Assembly: GCA_900766135.1 (NCBI GenBank)
Contig: CAAFUF010000003.1
Coordinates: 62,001 to 126,000 of the forward strand
Direction: 5' to 3'
From: Paenibacillaceae bacterium
GTDB lineage: Bacteria > Bacillota > Bacilli > Paenibacillales > Paenibacillaceae
Length of the DNA stretch: 64,000 bases
Both the position numbers and the translations under genes were made by a program. Below, one piece after another: positions 32,179 through 40,121 of this stretch. The notes beneath the pieces are model-generated. The model saw only the letters and a list, made by a program, of their open reading frames with translations. It did not search any database and was not told the DNA's origin. Every line of letters starts with the position of its first letter. The first letter of the stretch is position 1.

Positions 32179-33657
32179 ATGTCATTAATTAATGTGAACC
32201 ATCTGACGTTTGCCTATGAAGGCAGTTACGATAACATTTTCGAAAATGTGAGCTTTCAGATCGATACCGATTGGAAGCTTGGCTTTACGGGAAGGAACGG
32301 GCGAGGGAAGACGACCTTTCTGAATCTACTCTTAGGCAAATACGAATATAGCGGCCAAATTTCCGCGGATGTGAGCTTTGATTACTTTCCCTTTGATGTA
32401 AAGCATAAGGAATATAACACCCTGGATGTTATAGAGGAAATTTATCCGGACTATGTCCAGTGGGAGATCATGCGGGAGCTATCCTTGCTGCAGGTGTCCG
32501 AGGATGTGTTATATCGGCCCTTCGAGTCTTTGTCGAACGGGGAACAGACGAAAGTAATGCTTGCGGCGTTGTTCCTGAAAGAAAACAGCTTCCTTCTGAT
32601 CGATGAGCCGACCAATCATTTGGACATGGAAGCCCGGGAGCTTGTCGGCAACTATCTAAACCGCAAAAGCGGGTTTATCCTGGTGTCTCATGACCGATCT
32701 TTTTTGGATCGCTGCGTCGACCACATCCTGTCTATCAACAAGACGAATATCGAAATCCAGAAAGGCAACTTCTCCGATTGGTGGGAGAATAAAGAGCGCC
32801 AGGACAACTACGAGCTGGCCGAGAACGAAAGGCTGCGAAAGGACGTCAAACGCTTGTCGGATGCGGCGAAGCGGACGAGCAACTGGTCGCATGAAGTGGA
32901 GAAGACCAAAAACGGCACTCGAAATTCCGGCTCGAAAGTAGATAAGGGCTATATTGGCCATAAAGCGGCCAAGATGATGCAACGCTCCAAATCGATCGAG
33001 CAAAGACAGCAAAACGCGATCGAGGAAAAGTCGAAACTTCTCAAAAATATCGAAACCTCGGAAAGCCTAAAAATCGCGCAGCTGCCATACCCCAAAACCC
33101 AGTTGGCCGAATTGGACCATGTCTCGATTTATTACGGCGAGAAGCAGGTGTGCCAAGATGTCCGCTTTTCGATCGATCGGGGCGACCGGATCGTGCTGAT
33201 GGGACGCAACGGGTCCGGCAAATCAAGCATCCTGAAATTGCTATGCGGGGAGGACATCCGCTATACAGGCGCGTTACGCCAAGGAAGCCAGTTGAAAATT
33301 TCCTATGTCTCGCAGGAAACGTCGTGGCTGCAAGGAAATTTAACCGACTTTGCCAGAGAGCACGAGATAGACGAAAGCCTGTTTAAAGCGATTTTGCGGA
33401 AGTTGGATTTTTCCAGATTGCAGTTTGAGAAGGATATGGCGGACTATAGCGGCGGTCAAAAGAAGAAGGTGCTGATCGCCAAAAGTCTGTGCGAAAAAGC
33501 GCATTTGCTGATATGGGACGAACCGTTGAATTTCATCGACGTCATTTCCCGCATGCAAATCGAAGAGTTGCTGCTGGCCTATGAGCCTACGATTTTGTTC
33601 GTTGAGCATGATCGCGAATTTTGCGAACGGATCGCGACCAAACAAATACTACTGTAG
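32179..33657 (+). CDS. Lsa-type ABC-F ribosomal protection protein
   Basis: The 492-residue soluble protein has two ABC domains and no membrane segment. Domain 1 has GRNGRGKTT, LSNGEQTK and LLIDEPTNHLD. Domain 2 has GRNGSGKSS, YSGGQKKK and LIWDEPLNFID. The basic linker (about 195-310, LAENERLRKDVKRLSDAAKR onwards) is the part that reaches the peptidyl transferase centre. Many stretches recall Lsa proteins as I remember them (TDWKLGFTGRNGRGKTTFL, FILVSHDRSFLDRCVDHIL, LYIWDEPLN-like ending). Lsa proteins release lincosamides, streptogramin A and pleuromutilins from the ribosome. The ATG at 32179 lies 9 bases after GGGAGGG. Expression is under the attenuator upstream; a Cfr-like gene follows. 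VmlR-type ABC-F is the main alternative. Confidence 0.88.
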   Translation: MSLINVNHLTFAYEGSYDNIFENVSFQIDTDWKLGFTGRNGRGKTTFLNLLLGKYEYSGQISADVSFDYFPFDVKHKEYNTLDVIEEIYPDYVQWEIMRELSLLQVSEDVLYRPFESLSNGEQTKVMLAALFLKENSFLLIDEPTNHLDMEARELVGNYLNRKSGFILVSHDRSFLDRCVDHILSINKTNIEIQKGNFSDWWENKERQDNYELAENERLRKDVKRLSDAAKRTSNWSHEVEKTKNGTRNSGSKVDKGYIGHKAAKMMQRSKSIEQRQQNAIEEKSKLLKNIETSESLKIAQLPYPKTQLAELDHVSIYYGEKQVCQDVRFSIDRGDRIVLMGRNGSGKSSILKLLCGEDIRYTGALRQGSQLKISYVSQETSWLQGNLTDFAREHEIDESLFKAILRKLDFSRLQFEKDMADYSGGQKKKVLIAKSLCEKAHLLIWDEPLNFIDVISRMQIEELLLAYEPTILFVEHDREFCERIATKQILL

Positions 33658-33687
33658 GGACCCATTAACTGAAGGAGGATTCAGAAA

Positions 33688-33813
33688 ATGAAGGATGCAT
33701 TGGAAGTCGTAGATGATTTGACGAACCTGTCAATACACCTGACTTTTGACACGGTTCAAATCAAAACCATACGGAGACCGGAGCTTTGTCCAGCGATTTA
33801 CAGGGACACTTAG
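33688..33813 (+). CDS. 41-aa leader ORF between the Lsa-like and Cfr-like genes
   Basis: The ATG at 33688 has an excellent ribosome site (AAGGAGGA, 33673-33679) 30 bases after the ABC-F stop. It runs 41 codons, beginning MKDALEVVDDLTNLSIHL and ending PELCPAIYRDT. The last codons enter the 5' arm of the hairpin at 33804-33853, and a terminator follows before the Cfr-like start. This is the layout of a regulatory leader peptide. I know no homologue. It could also be a small independent protein or a gene remnant. Confidence 0.6.
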   Translation: MKDALEVVDDLTNLSIHLTFDTVQIKTIRRPELCPAIYRDT

Positions 33814-33929
33814 CGGCGAAAGTGCGTTCAAAACCGCGTTTCGCTTCGTGTCCATTGTGAGATCGCTTGGGTCGAGGTAACGCCAAAAAAGCACCGGCAA
33901 TCCGTTGGGGTGTTTTTTGGCGTTTTTTT
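33804..33929 (+). terminator. Leader hairpin and intrinsic terminator before the Cfr-like gene
   Basis: A composite hairpin pairs GGACAC (33804-33809) with GTGTCC (33848-33853) and GCGAAA (33816-33821) with TTTCGC (33839-33844). Then comes a terminator, AACGCC-AAAAAA-GCACC (33879-33895) with GGTG-TTTTTT-GGCGTT (33908-33923), followed by seven T. It ends the ABC-F transcript or, more likely, acts as an attenuator for the methyltransferase gene, whose ribosome site starts 10 bases later. Confidence 0.8.
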
Positions 33930-33954
33930 CTCCGGTGCAAAGGAGAAAATAACA

Positions 33955-34989
33955 ATGAAGCCAATTTCCAGATACGCGAGAATCGGGCAGCTCTTAAAAA
34001 GCTTGAAACAACCCGATTATCGATACCGGCAAATCACGGACGCGATCTTTAAACATAGAATCACACGTTTTGAGCAAATGACCATGCTGCCGAAGTCACT
34101 GCGCGAAGTAATGGGGAGGGAGATTGGAGAACAAATCCCCAGGATCAAGCCGATCTTGGAGAAGAACTCGAGCCAAGTCCACAAAGTTCTATTCTCCATT
34201 AGCGAGGGAGAACGCATTGAAACGGTCCGATTAAGTTATCGAGGCGGATGGGAGTCGTATTGCATCTCTTCTCAGTGCGGGTGCGGGTTTGGCTGCCGGT
34301 TTTGTGCTACGGGAACGATGGGGTTAAAGAGAAACCTGACGGCGGACGAAATCACCGATCAGCTGTTGGAATTCCACGTGCGCGGATATCCCTTGGACAG
34401 CGTATCTTTCATGGGGATGGGGGAAGCGTTGGCTAATCCGCAGCTGTTTGACGCGCTACATTTGCTGACCGACCCGCAGCTCTTCGGGTTAGGCCACCGC
34501 AGAATCACCGTTTCGACGATCGGTATTCTCCCGGGAATCCAAAGGCTCGGGGATGAGTTCCCGCAAGTGAACCTGACGTTCTCGCTGCACTCGCCGTTCG
34601 ACGAGCAGCGCAGCCAACTGATGCCGATTAATGACCGTTATCCGCTACAGGAGGTGTTGGCATCACTAGATCGCCATATTCAAAAAACGGGTAGAAAGGT
34701 ATATATCGCATATATCCTGCTTCGGGGGATCAACGATTCTCCGGAACATGCGGAGGCGGTGGCCTCCTTGTTACGAGGACGTGGGGAATGGGAGCGACTT
34801 TATCACGTCAATTTGATTCCTTACAATTCGACGGATGCGACGCCCCAACGTTATGAATCGTCCGATCGATCCCGCGTGAACCGGTTTGTTCAAATCCTGA
34901 AATCCAAAGGGATTCACTTGACCGTTCGCACCCAATTCGGCGGCGACATCAACGCGGCCTGCGGGCAGTTGTACGGGGCGGAGAAATAG
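33955..34989 (+). CDS. Cfr-type 23S rRNA (adenine-2503 C8) methyltransferase
   Basis: The 344-residue radical SAM enzyme has the 4Fe-4S motif Cys110-x3-Cys114-x2-Cys117 (CGFGCRFCATG) and the two conserved methyl-carrying/relay cysteines at 103 and 336 (NAACGQLYG). Cfr and the housekeeping RlmN share this fold. Long stretches such as WESYCISSQCGC, LTADEITDQLLEFH, SFMGMGEALANPQLFDAL and YHVNLIPYN follow Cfr as I remember it, and the length equals Cfr (349). Cfr-type methylation gives resistance to phenicols, lincosamides, oxazolidinones, pleuromutilins and streptogramin A. The ATG at 33955 follows AAAGGAG. Its place behind an Lsa-like gene supports the Cfr rather than RlmN call; activity on C8 must be shown. 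Confidence 0.85.
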   Translation: MKPISRYARIGQLLKSLKQPDYRYRQITDAIFKHRITRFEQMTMLPKSLREVMGREIGEQIPRIKPILEKNSSQVHKVLFSISEGERIETVRLSYRGGWESYCISSQCGCGFGCRFCATGTMGLKRNLTADEITDQLLEFHVRGYPLDSVSFMGMGEALANPQLFDALHLLTDPQLFGLGHRRITVSTIGILPGIQRLGDEFPQVNLTFSLHSPFDEQRSQLMPINDRYPLQEVLASLDRHIQKTGRKVYIAYILLRGINDSPEHAEAVASLLRGRGEWERLYHVNLIPYNSTDATPQRYESSDRSRVNRFVQILKSKGIHLTVRTQFGGDINAACGQLYGAEK

Positions 34990-35052
34990 AGCAGAGCGGG
35001 AAATGCGGGTGGGAGAGCGAAATGTTGTAAAGACAGGATAAGCCAGGTTATA

Positions 35053-35103
35053 AAAAACGCGCGAGTGTCAGCTCCAGTTGAGAGCTTGATTCGCGCGTTT
35101 TTC
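35053..35103 (+). terminator. Terminator after the Cfr-like gene
   Basis: AAAACGCGCGA (35054-35064) pairs with TCGCGCGTTTT (35091-35101) around a long loop; T residues follow. Confidence 0.8.
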
Positions 35104-35135
35104 ACGTTGTGAGAGAGCCGTATGAATAATTTTGG

Positions 35136-35169
35136 TTGACTCCCTAATTGATAATGAATATCATTATCA
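35136..35169 (+). promoter_or_regulatory. Promoter overlapped by a near-perfect Fur box
   Basis: TTGACT (35136-35141) and TATCAT (35159-35164) have a 17-base spacer. A Fur box TGATAATGA-ATA-TCATTATCA at 35149-35169 is a perfect 9-bp dyad and covers the -10 region, so iron-Fur should block polymerase directly. Confidence 0.92.
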
Positions 35170-35191
35170 TATGAGGAAAGGGGGTGAAATT

Positions 35192-36268
35192 CTGAATACG
35201 ACAGACACCAATAAAAAAATGGGGAACCTCTATTACCTCATGATTCTATTTATGATCGGCCTGATTCTGCTATCTGCCGTATATTCCGTTTCGATCGGGC
35301 AAGTGCATATTCCGTTCAAACAAGCCATGCAAATCATGATTCATGCCTTGACAAACGGCCAATGGGGGGCGCTGGATCAGGTTGAAAGCGAATCCTACTT
35401 GAATATTATTTTGCAAGTCAGGATGCCTCGCGTCATTTTCGCTCTCCTTATCGGCATGGGACTTGCGTTATGCGGTGCCGTCATGCAGGCCGTTGTGCAA
35501 AATCCGCTCGCTGATCCCTACATCCTCGGCATTTCGTCGGGTGCTTCGCTAGGAGCCACTTTCGCCATTCTGGTCGGGTTTGGAAGCGGCGCTCTACTAT
35601 CCCAGTTCGGCGTAGCTTTTGGCGCCTTTGTCGGCGCAATGATTACTTCGATCGCCGTGCTTGTTCTATCCAGTATCGGCGGAAAAGCCACGTCGGTGAA
35701 ACTCGTTTTATCCGGGGTTGTCATTGGCGCCTTGTGCAGCTCGTTTTCGAGCCTGATCATCTATTTTGCCAACAATGCGGAAGGCATTAAAACCGTTACT
35801 TTTTGGTCTATGGGCAGCTTGGCTTCATCAAGTTGGGAGAAGACGCCGATCTTGGCGGTTATCGTTTTGCTTGGCAGCGGCTTGTTTCTCTTTCAACATC
35901 GAGTGCTTAACACCATGCTGTTAGGCGATGAATCCGCCATTACCCTCGGAATCAACTTAAGTGCCTTTCGCAAATTTTATATGATCATTACCGTGCTTAT
36001 TACCGGAACCATGGTGGCTTATGCCGGAATGATAGGTTTTGTGGGTCTCATCATCCCGCATATATCCAGAGGTATATTTGGCGCGGATCATAAGCGGTTA
36101 ATGCCGGGAACGCTGCTTTTAGGAGGACTGTTTCTGATCTGGTCGGACATTTTATCCAGAACGCTGATACATAATGTCGAATTACCCATCGGGATCATTA
36201 CTTCTGTGATTGGTTCGCCATTATTTATCTACATGATCGTGAAAAAAGGCTACAATTTCGGAGGGTAA
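35192..36268 (+). CDS. FecCD-family iron ABC transporter permease of the second operon
   Basis: The protein is a FecCD permease with RMPRVIFALLIGMGLALCG, GAVMQAVVQNPLADPYILG and GFVGLIIPHISRGIFG. Only one permease gene is present, so it probably works as a homodimer. The start is unusual. The good ribosome site AAAGGGGGTG (35177-35186) points to a CTG at 35192 (358 residues). The ATG at 35171 lies at the predicted transcription start and would be leaderless; the ATG at 35219 has no ribosome site. The region is visibly more AT-rich than the first iron operon. The ATPase gene follows 3 bases after the stop. Confidence 0.88.
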   Translation: MNTTDTNKKMGNLYYLMILFMIGLILLSAVYSVSIGQVHIPFKQAMQIMIHALTNGQWGALDQVESESYLNIILQVRMPRVIFALLIGMGLALCGAVMQAVVQNPLADPYILGISSGASLGATFAILVGFGSGALLSQFGVAFGAFVGAMITSIAVLVLSSIGGKATSVKLVLSGVVIGALCSSFSSLIIYFANNAEGIKTVTFWSMGSLASSSWEKTPILAVIVLLGSGLFLFQHRVLNTMLLGDESAITLGINLSAFRKFYMIITVLITGTMVAYAGMIGFVGLIIPHISRGIFGADHKRLMPGTLLLGGLFLIWSDILSRTLIHNVELPIGIITSVIGSPLFIYMIVKKGYNFGG

Positions 36269-36271
36269 GCC

Positions 36272-37033
36272 ATGGAATTGACCGCGAAAGAAATGGATAT
36301 CAAGATCGGCAAAAAGGAAATCGTAAAAAACGTTTCGATTCTGGTGAAAAATCAACAATTCGTGGGACTCATCGGCCCCAATGGATGCGGAAAATCAACT
36401 TTGTTAAAAAGTATCTATAAAAGCTTAGTGCCTCAGAAAGGCACCGTTTTTCTGGATGATATGGATGTATTGAAAACCTCCGAAAAAAAAGTTTCGCAGC
36501 GACTAGGCGTGGTTGGCCAATTTAATGAAATGAATTTTGATTTAACGGTGCAACAAATGGTGATGTTGGGCCGAACGCCGCATAAAAAAATGCTGGAGTC
36601 GGATAAGCAAGAAGATTATGCGATCGTGGAGGAAGCGTTAAGGAGAACGAATTTACTGGATTACCGGGACCGCAGCTATTTATCGTTGTCCGGCGGCGAA
36701 AAACAGCGGGTGATTCTAGCAAGAACCATTGCGCAGCAACCCAAGTTCATGATATTGGATGAACCTACGAATCACCTGGATATTCGCTATCAGCTGGAAA
36801 TTTTATCATGCGTTAAGGATTTGAAAGTCGGCGTGTTGGCAGCTCTTCACGATTTGGAAATGGCCGCGCATTATTGCGATTATCTTTACGCGATCAAAAA
36901 TGGCGAAGTATATGCGCACGGCACGCCGGATCAAGTTCTGACGCCGGAAACCATCGAGGCGCTCTATCAAATCAAATGCCAGACTTATATTAATCCGGTT
37001 ACGAACGGGTTAGGCTTCGCATATGGAATATAG
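36272..37033 (+). CDS. Iron ABC transporter ATP-binding protein of the second operon
   Basis: The 253-residue ATPase has Walker A GPNGCGKST, signature LSGGEKQR, Walker B MILDEPTNHLD and the switch AALHDLEMA. It is FecE/FhuC-like. It is tightly coupled to the permease (3-base gap) and to the binding protein (16-base gap). Confidence 0.92.
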   Translation: MELTAKEMDIKIGKKEIVKNVSILVKNQQFVGLIGPNGCGKSTLLKSIYKSLVPQKGTVFLDDMDVLKTSEKKVSQRLGVVGQFNEMNFDLTVQQMVMLGRTPHKKMLESDKQEDYAIVEEALRRTNLLDYRDRSYLSLSGGEKQRVILARTIAQQPKFMILDEPTNHLDIRYQLEILSCVKDLKVGVLAALHDLEMAAHYCDYLYAIKNGEVYAHGTPDQVLTPETIEALYQIKCQTYINPVTNGLGFAYGI

Positions 37034-37049
37034 AAGGGGAGAATAGATT

Positions 37050-38081
37050 GTGAAAAAGAAGGTATCGCTTGGCATCGCCTTAACATTCATGTTGACCTTA
37101 ACGGCTTGCGGAGGGGCAGCGAATAGCGGCTCGGCGGAATCGCAAACTCATGCCCAGACTCCAAGTCATTATCCATTAACGATCCAAAACTATACGAAAG
37201 CGGAAGGCGGAACCACTTGGGAAAAGAAAGATCAAGTGTTCGATAAAGCGCCCGAACGAATCATGGCCAATACTAGGCCGGCGGCAGAACTGTTATTGCA
37301 TTTAGGACTAGCCGACAAAATTGCCGGGGTAGGCGCAAACTTCGGCGCACCGGATAAAGCGGTGGAAGCCGAATATGCCAAATTGAATATTTTAAGCGAT
37401 GAATATGTTGGAAAAGAAGTTACCTTGGGAACGAACCCGGACCTGGTCTTCGGCCGGGGCGGGTTATTCGATAATGCCGACTGGGGAGTTGGAACCGTAG
37501 ACACTTTGAATGATATGGGCATTAAAACCTATGTCCTTGAGTCTTCGGTTACCGGGGGAACGTATGACTCGATTTATCGGGATATTGAAAATTTGGGCGA
37601 GATTTTTAGCGTGCAGGATAAGGCGGAGCTTTTCATAAAAGAGTTAAAAGAGAGACAAGAAGCCATTACCTCGAAACTAGCTGGCATTACCGAGGAAAAA
37701 ACGTTCGCCTATTTACATATAAGCGATCCCAAAGAAGTGAATGTTTATGCCGCTCACGATGAAACCTTCTTTAACGATGCCTTCAAAATGGTGAAGCTGG
37801 ACAATATTTTCAAAGACGAAACCGGAGAGGTTAGTGTCGAAACGCTGATTGGGGCCGACCCGGACGTATTGATCATTCCGAATTGGGACACCTACGACGG
37901 CTCAAATGCGAATAAACTCAAGGAAGCGCTTTATGCCAATCCCAAATTATCGAGCATGAAAGCGATCAAAAACAAGCAAATTTATGCGGTCGACTACAAC
38001 TATATGTTCGGATACGGCTACAACACGATTGACGGAATGGAAATGTTGGCCCAAGAAATGTATCCGGATCTGTTCAAATAG
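37050..38081 (+). CDS. Iron-complex binding lipoprotein of the second operon
   Basis: The 343-residue protein has a lipoprotein signal (MKKKVSLGIALTFMLTLT, lipobox LTA-C). A class III binding domain follows (RPAAELLLHLGLADKIAGVG, NPDLVFGRGGLF). The start is GTG at 37050 behind AGAAGGGGAG. The sequence differs clearly from the first operon's binding protein, so the two systems take different ligands. Siderophore or haem are both possible. Confidence 0.9.
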   Translation: MKKKVSLGIALTFMLTLTACGGAANSGSAESQTHAQTPSHYPLTIQNYTKAEGGTTWEKKDQVFDKAPERIMANTRPAAELLLHLGLADKIAGVGANFGAPDKAVEAEYAKLNILSDEYVGKEVTLGTNPDLVFGRGGLFDNADWGVGTVDTLNDMGIKTYVLESSVTGGTYDSIYRDIENLGEIFSVQDKAELFIKELKERQEAITSKLAGITEEKTFAYLHISDPKEVNVYAAHDETFFNDAFKMVKLDNIFKDETGEVSVETLIGADPDVLIIPNWDTYDGSNANKLKEALYANPKLSSMKAIKNKQIYAVDYNYMFGYGYNTIDGMEMLAQEMYPDLFK

Positions 38082-38115
38082 AAGGCAATTGAGGGCTACT
38101 TGAACCGGGAGGGAG

Positions 38116-39843
38116 TTGCGAAATCCGTTGATTCGAAGATTTTTTGCTTATTATCGGCCCTACCGGCGGCTGTTTCTGCTCGACTTCGGCTGCGCCATGA
38201 TTGCCGGCCTGTTGGAGCTTGCATTTCCGATAGCCATTAACGTGTTCATTGACGATCTGCTGCCGGGCAGCAAGTGGGACCTGATCGTTTGGGCATCGCT
38301 TGGCCTTGTCGCTTTATACGTGGTGAGCGCGATGCTGACGTACATCGTCAACTACTGGGGTCATATGCTTGGCATCAACATCGAGACGGATATGCGCAGC
38401 AAGCTGTTCGCGCATATTCAAAAGCTGTCGTTTCGTTTCTTCGACAATACCAAAACCGGACACCTGATCGGCCGTCTGACAAACGACATGAATATGATCG
38501 GCGAGATGGCGCACCATGGACCGGAGGATTTATTCATTGCCGTGATGACGCTCGCCGGCTCTTTCGCGCTGATGCTGTCGATCAATTGGCAGCTGGCGCT
38601 GCTGACCTTCGTCATCGTGCCGGCCATTTTGTGGGTGGTCGTTCATTTCAATCAAAAAATGACAAAGGCCATTCACCAGCTGTTTCGCGATATCGGTGAT
38701 TTTAACGCCCGCATCGAGGACAGCGTGGGAGGCATTCGGGTCGTTAAGGCGTTTTCCAACGAAGCGCATGAGGAAGCGCAGTTTGCCGTCAACAACGGAC
38801 GCTTCCGCCTGACGAAGCTCGCCTCCTACAAGCTGATCGCCCGAAACGGTTCGATCAGCTACGTGATGATGCGGTTCGTTACGGTGTTTGTCATGGTATG
38901 CGGCACCTGGTTCGTCATTCAGGGCCGACTTTCTTACGGAGAGTTCGTCGGCTTCCTGCTGCTGACCAACGTGTTCTTCCGGCCGATAGAGAAGATCAAC
39001 GCGATCGTAGAAAGTTATCCGCAAGGGTTTGCGGGATTCAAACGCTATACGGAACTTTTGGATACGGATCCGGATGTGGAAGATGCGCCGGATGCCGTGG
39101 AGATGAAACCGTTCGAGCGGGAAATCCGCTTCCAAGGCGTATCCTTTGGATACGAGGGGGAGAAAAGGGTGCTCGACCGGGTGAATCTGAGCATCCGCAA
39201 GGGCGAAACGGTTGCTTTCGTCGGTCCGTCCGGCGCGGGAAAAACAACGCTTTGCAGCCTTCTTCCGCGTTTCTACGAGGTGGAGAGCGGAACGATTCTC
39301 GTCGACGGCGTGGATATCCGCCAGGTGACGCAGGAATCGCTGCGCAGTCAGATCGGCATCGTACAGCAGGATGTATTCCTGTTTTCGGGGACGATCCGCG
39401 ATAATATTTTGTACGGCAAGCTTGGGGCCAGCGAAGACGAAGTATGGGAAGCCGCCCGGCGGGCACGTTTGGATGAATTCATACGCACCCAGGAGGATGG
39501 AATGAATACCGTCATCGGCGAGCGAGGCGTGAAACTGTCCTGCGGCCAGAAGCAGCGTCTGGCGATCGCCCGCATGTTCCTGAAAAATCCGCCGATCCTG
39601 ATCCTCGACGAAGCGACTTCGGCGCTCGACACCGAGACGGAGCTGGCGATTCAGCATTCGCTTATGGAATTGTCGCAGGGGCGGACGACGCTGGTCATTG
39701 CGCATCGGCTGGCGACGATTAAGGAGGCGGACCGCATTGTGGTCGTCACCGATCAAGGCATCGCCGAACAGGGCCGGCACCAGGAACTGGTGGCCGCGGG
39801 CGGCATTTACAGCCGTTTGCACCGGGCACAATTTGGCACTTAA
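38116..39843 (+). CDS. ABC exporter (fused permease and ATPase, MsbA/YknU-like half-transporter)
   Basis: The 575-residue protein has six N-terminal helices (first at about 16-38) and a C-terminal ABC domain. It shows Walker A GPSGAGKTT, a variant signature LSCGQKQRLAIAR (Gly to Cys in LSGGQ), Walker B ILILDEATSALD and the H-loop VIAHRLAT. It works as a homo- or heterodimer to export lipids, peptides or drugs. The likely start is TTG at 38116 behind GGGAGGGAG, or the in-frame TTG at 38128. It follows the second iron operon by 34 bases with no terminator between, so it is probably co-transcribed and Fur-controlled; export of a siderophore-like molecule is inference. Its higher GC content than the preceding genes hints at a different history. 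Confidence 0.85.
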   Translation: MRNPLIRRFFAYYRPYRRLFLLDFGCAMIAGLLELAFPIAINVFIDDLLPGSKWDLIVWASLGLVALYVVSAMLTYIVNYWGHMLGINIETDMRSKLFAHIQKLSFRFFDNTKTGHLIGRLTNDMNMIGEMAHHGPEDLFIAVMTLAGSFALMLSINWQLALLTFVIVPAILWVVVHFNQKMTKAIHQLFRDIGDFNARIEDSVGGIRVVKAFSNEAHEEAQFAVNNGRFRLTKLASYKLIARNGSISYVMMRFVTVFVMVCGTWFVIQGRLSYGEFVGFLLLTNVFFRPIEKINAIVESYPQGFAGFKRYTELLDTDPDVEDAPDAVEMKPFEREIRFQGVSFGYEGEKRVLDRVNLSIRKGETVAFVGPSGAGKTTLCSLLPRFYEVESGTILVDGVDIRQVTQESLRSQIGIVQQDVFLFSGTIRDNILYGKLGASEDEVWEAARRARLDEFIRTQEDGMNTVIGERGVKLSCGQKQRLAIARMFLKNPPILILDEATSALDTETELAIQHSLMELSQGRTTLVIAHRLATIKEADRIVVVTDQGIAEQGRHQELVAAGGIYSRLHRAQFGT

Positions 39844-39932
39844 AGATTGGTTGGGGGGAAACAAAGACGATGTTTATCTGTTGCGGGCAATAGATAATGG
39901 GAGGATCGAATGGGTTAAACATGGAGGGGATA

Positions 39933-39978
39933 ATGAAAAAACCAAGACGGCCGCGACATCGCGGGTCTTGGTTTTTTT
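39933..39978 (+). terminator. Terminator of the second iron operon/exporter
   Basis: AAAAACCAAGAC-GG-CCGCG pairs with CGCGG-GTCTTGGTTTTT around ACAT (39936-39976), followed by T residues. The stretch 39844-40121 holds this terminator and no credible gene. Confidence 0.9.
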
Positions 39979-40121
39979 ACATGACGATGAGGAATGACTC
40001 GCGGCGTGTTCAATCAATACTCCGCGGGGCAAACTTATCATGTAATCCATATACGAAGGACGCAATCCAGGAGAGTGGGGCATATACATATCACTAAGTT
40101 AACCTGAAAGGGGTGGGCCCC

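Noticed and set aside
31991..32188. 65-codon open frame inside the ABC-F leader
   Set aside because: It has no ribosome site, overlaps both leader hairpins and the real ABC-F start, and its translation looks random. The stretch is better explained as an attenuator.
38530..39864. 444-codon open frame antisense to the ABC exporter
   Set aside because: It is a codon-bias shadow. The sense frame has every ABC exporter motif and the antisense product has Arg/His-rich random composition.
39897..40097. 66-codon open frame after the ABC exporter
   Set aside because: It runs straight through a perfect intrinsic terminator (39933-39978) and has no family features.
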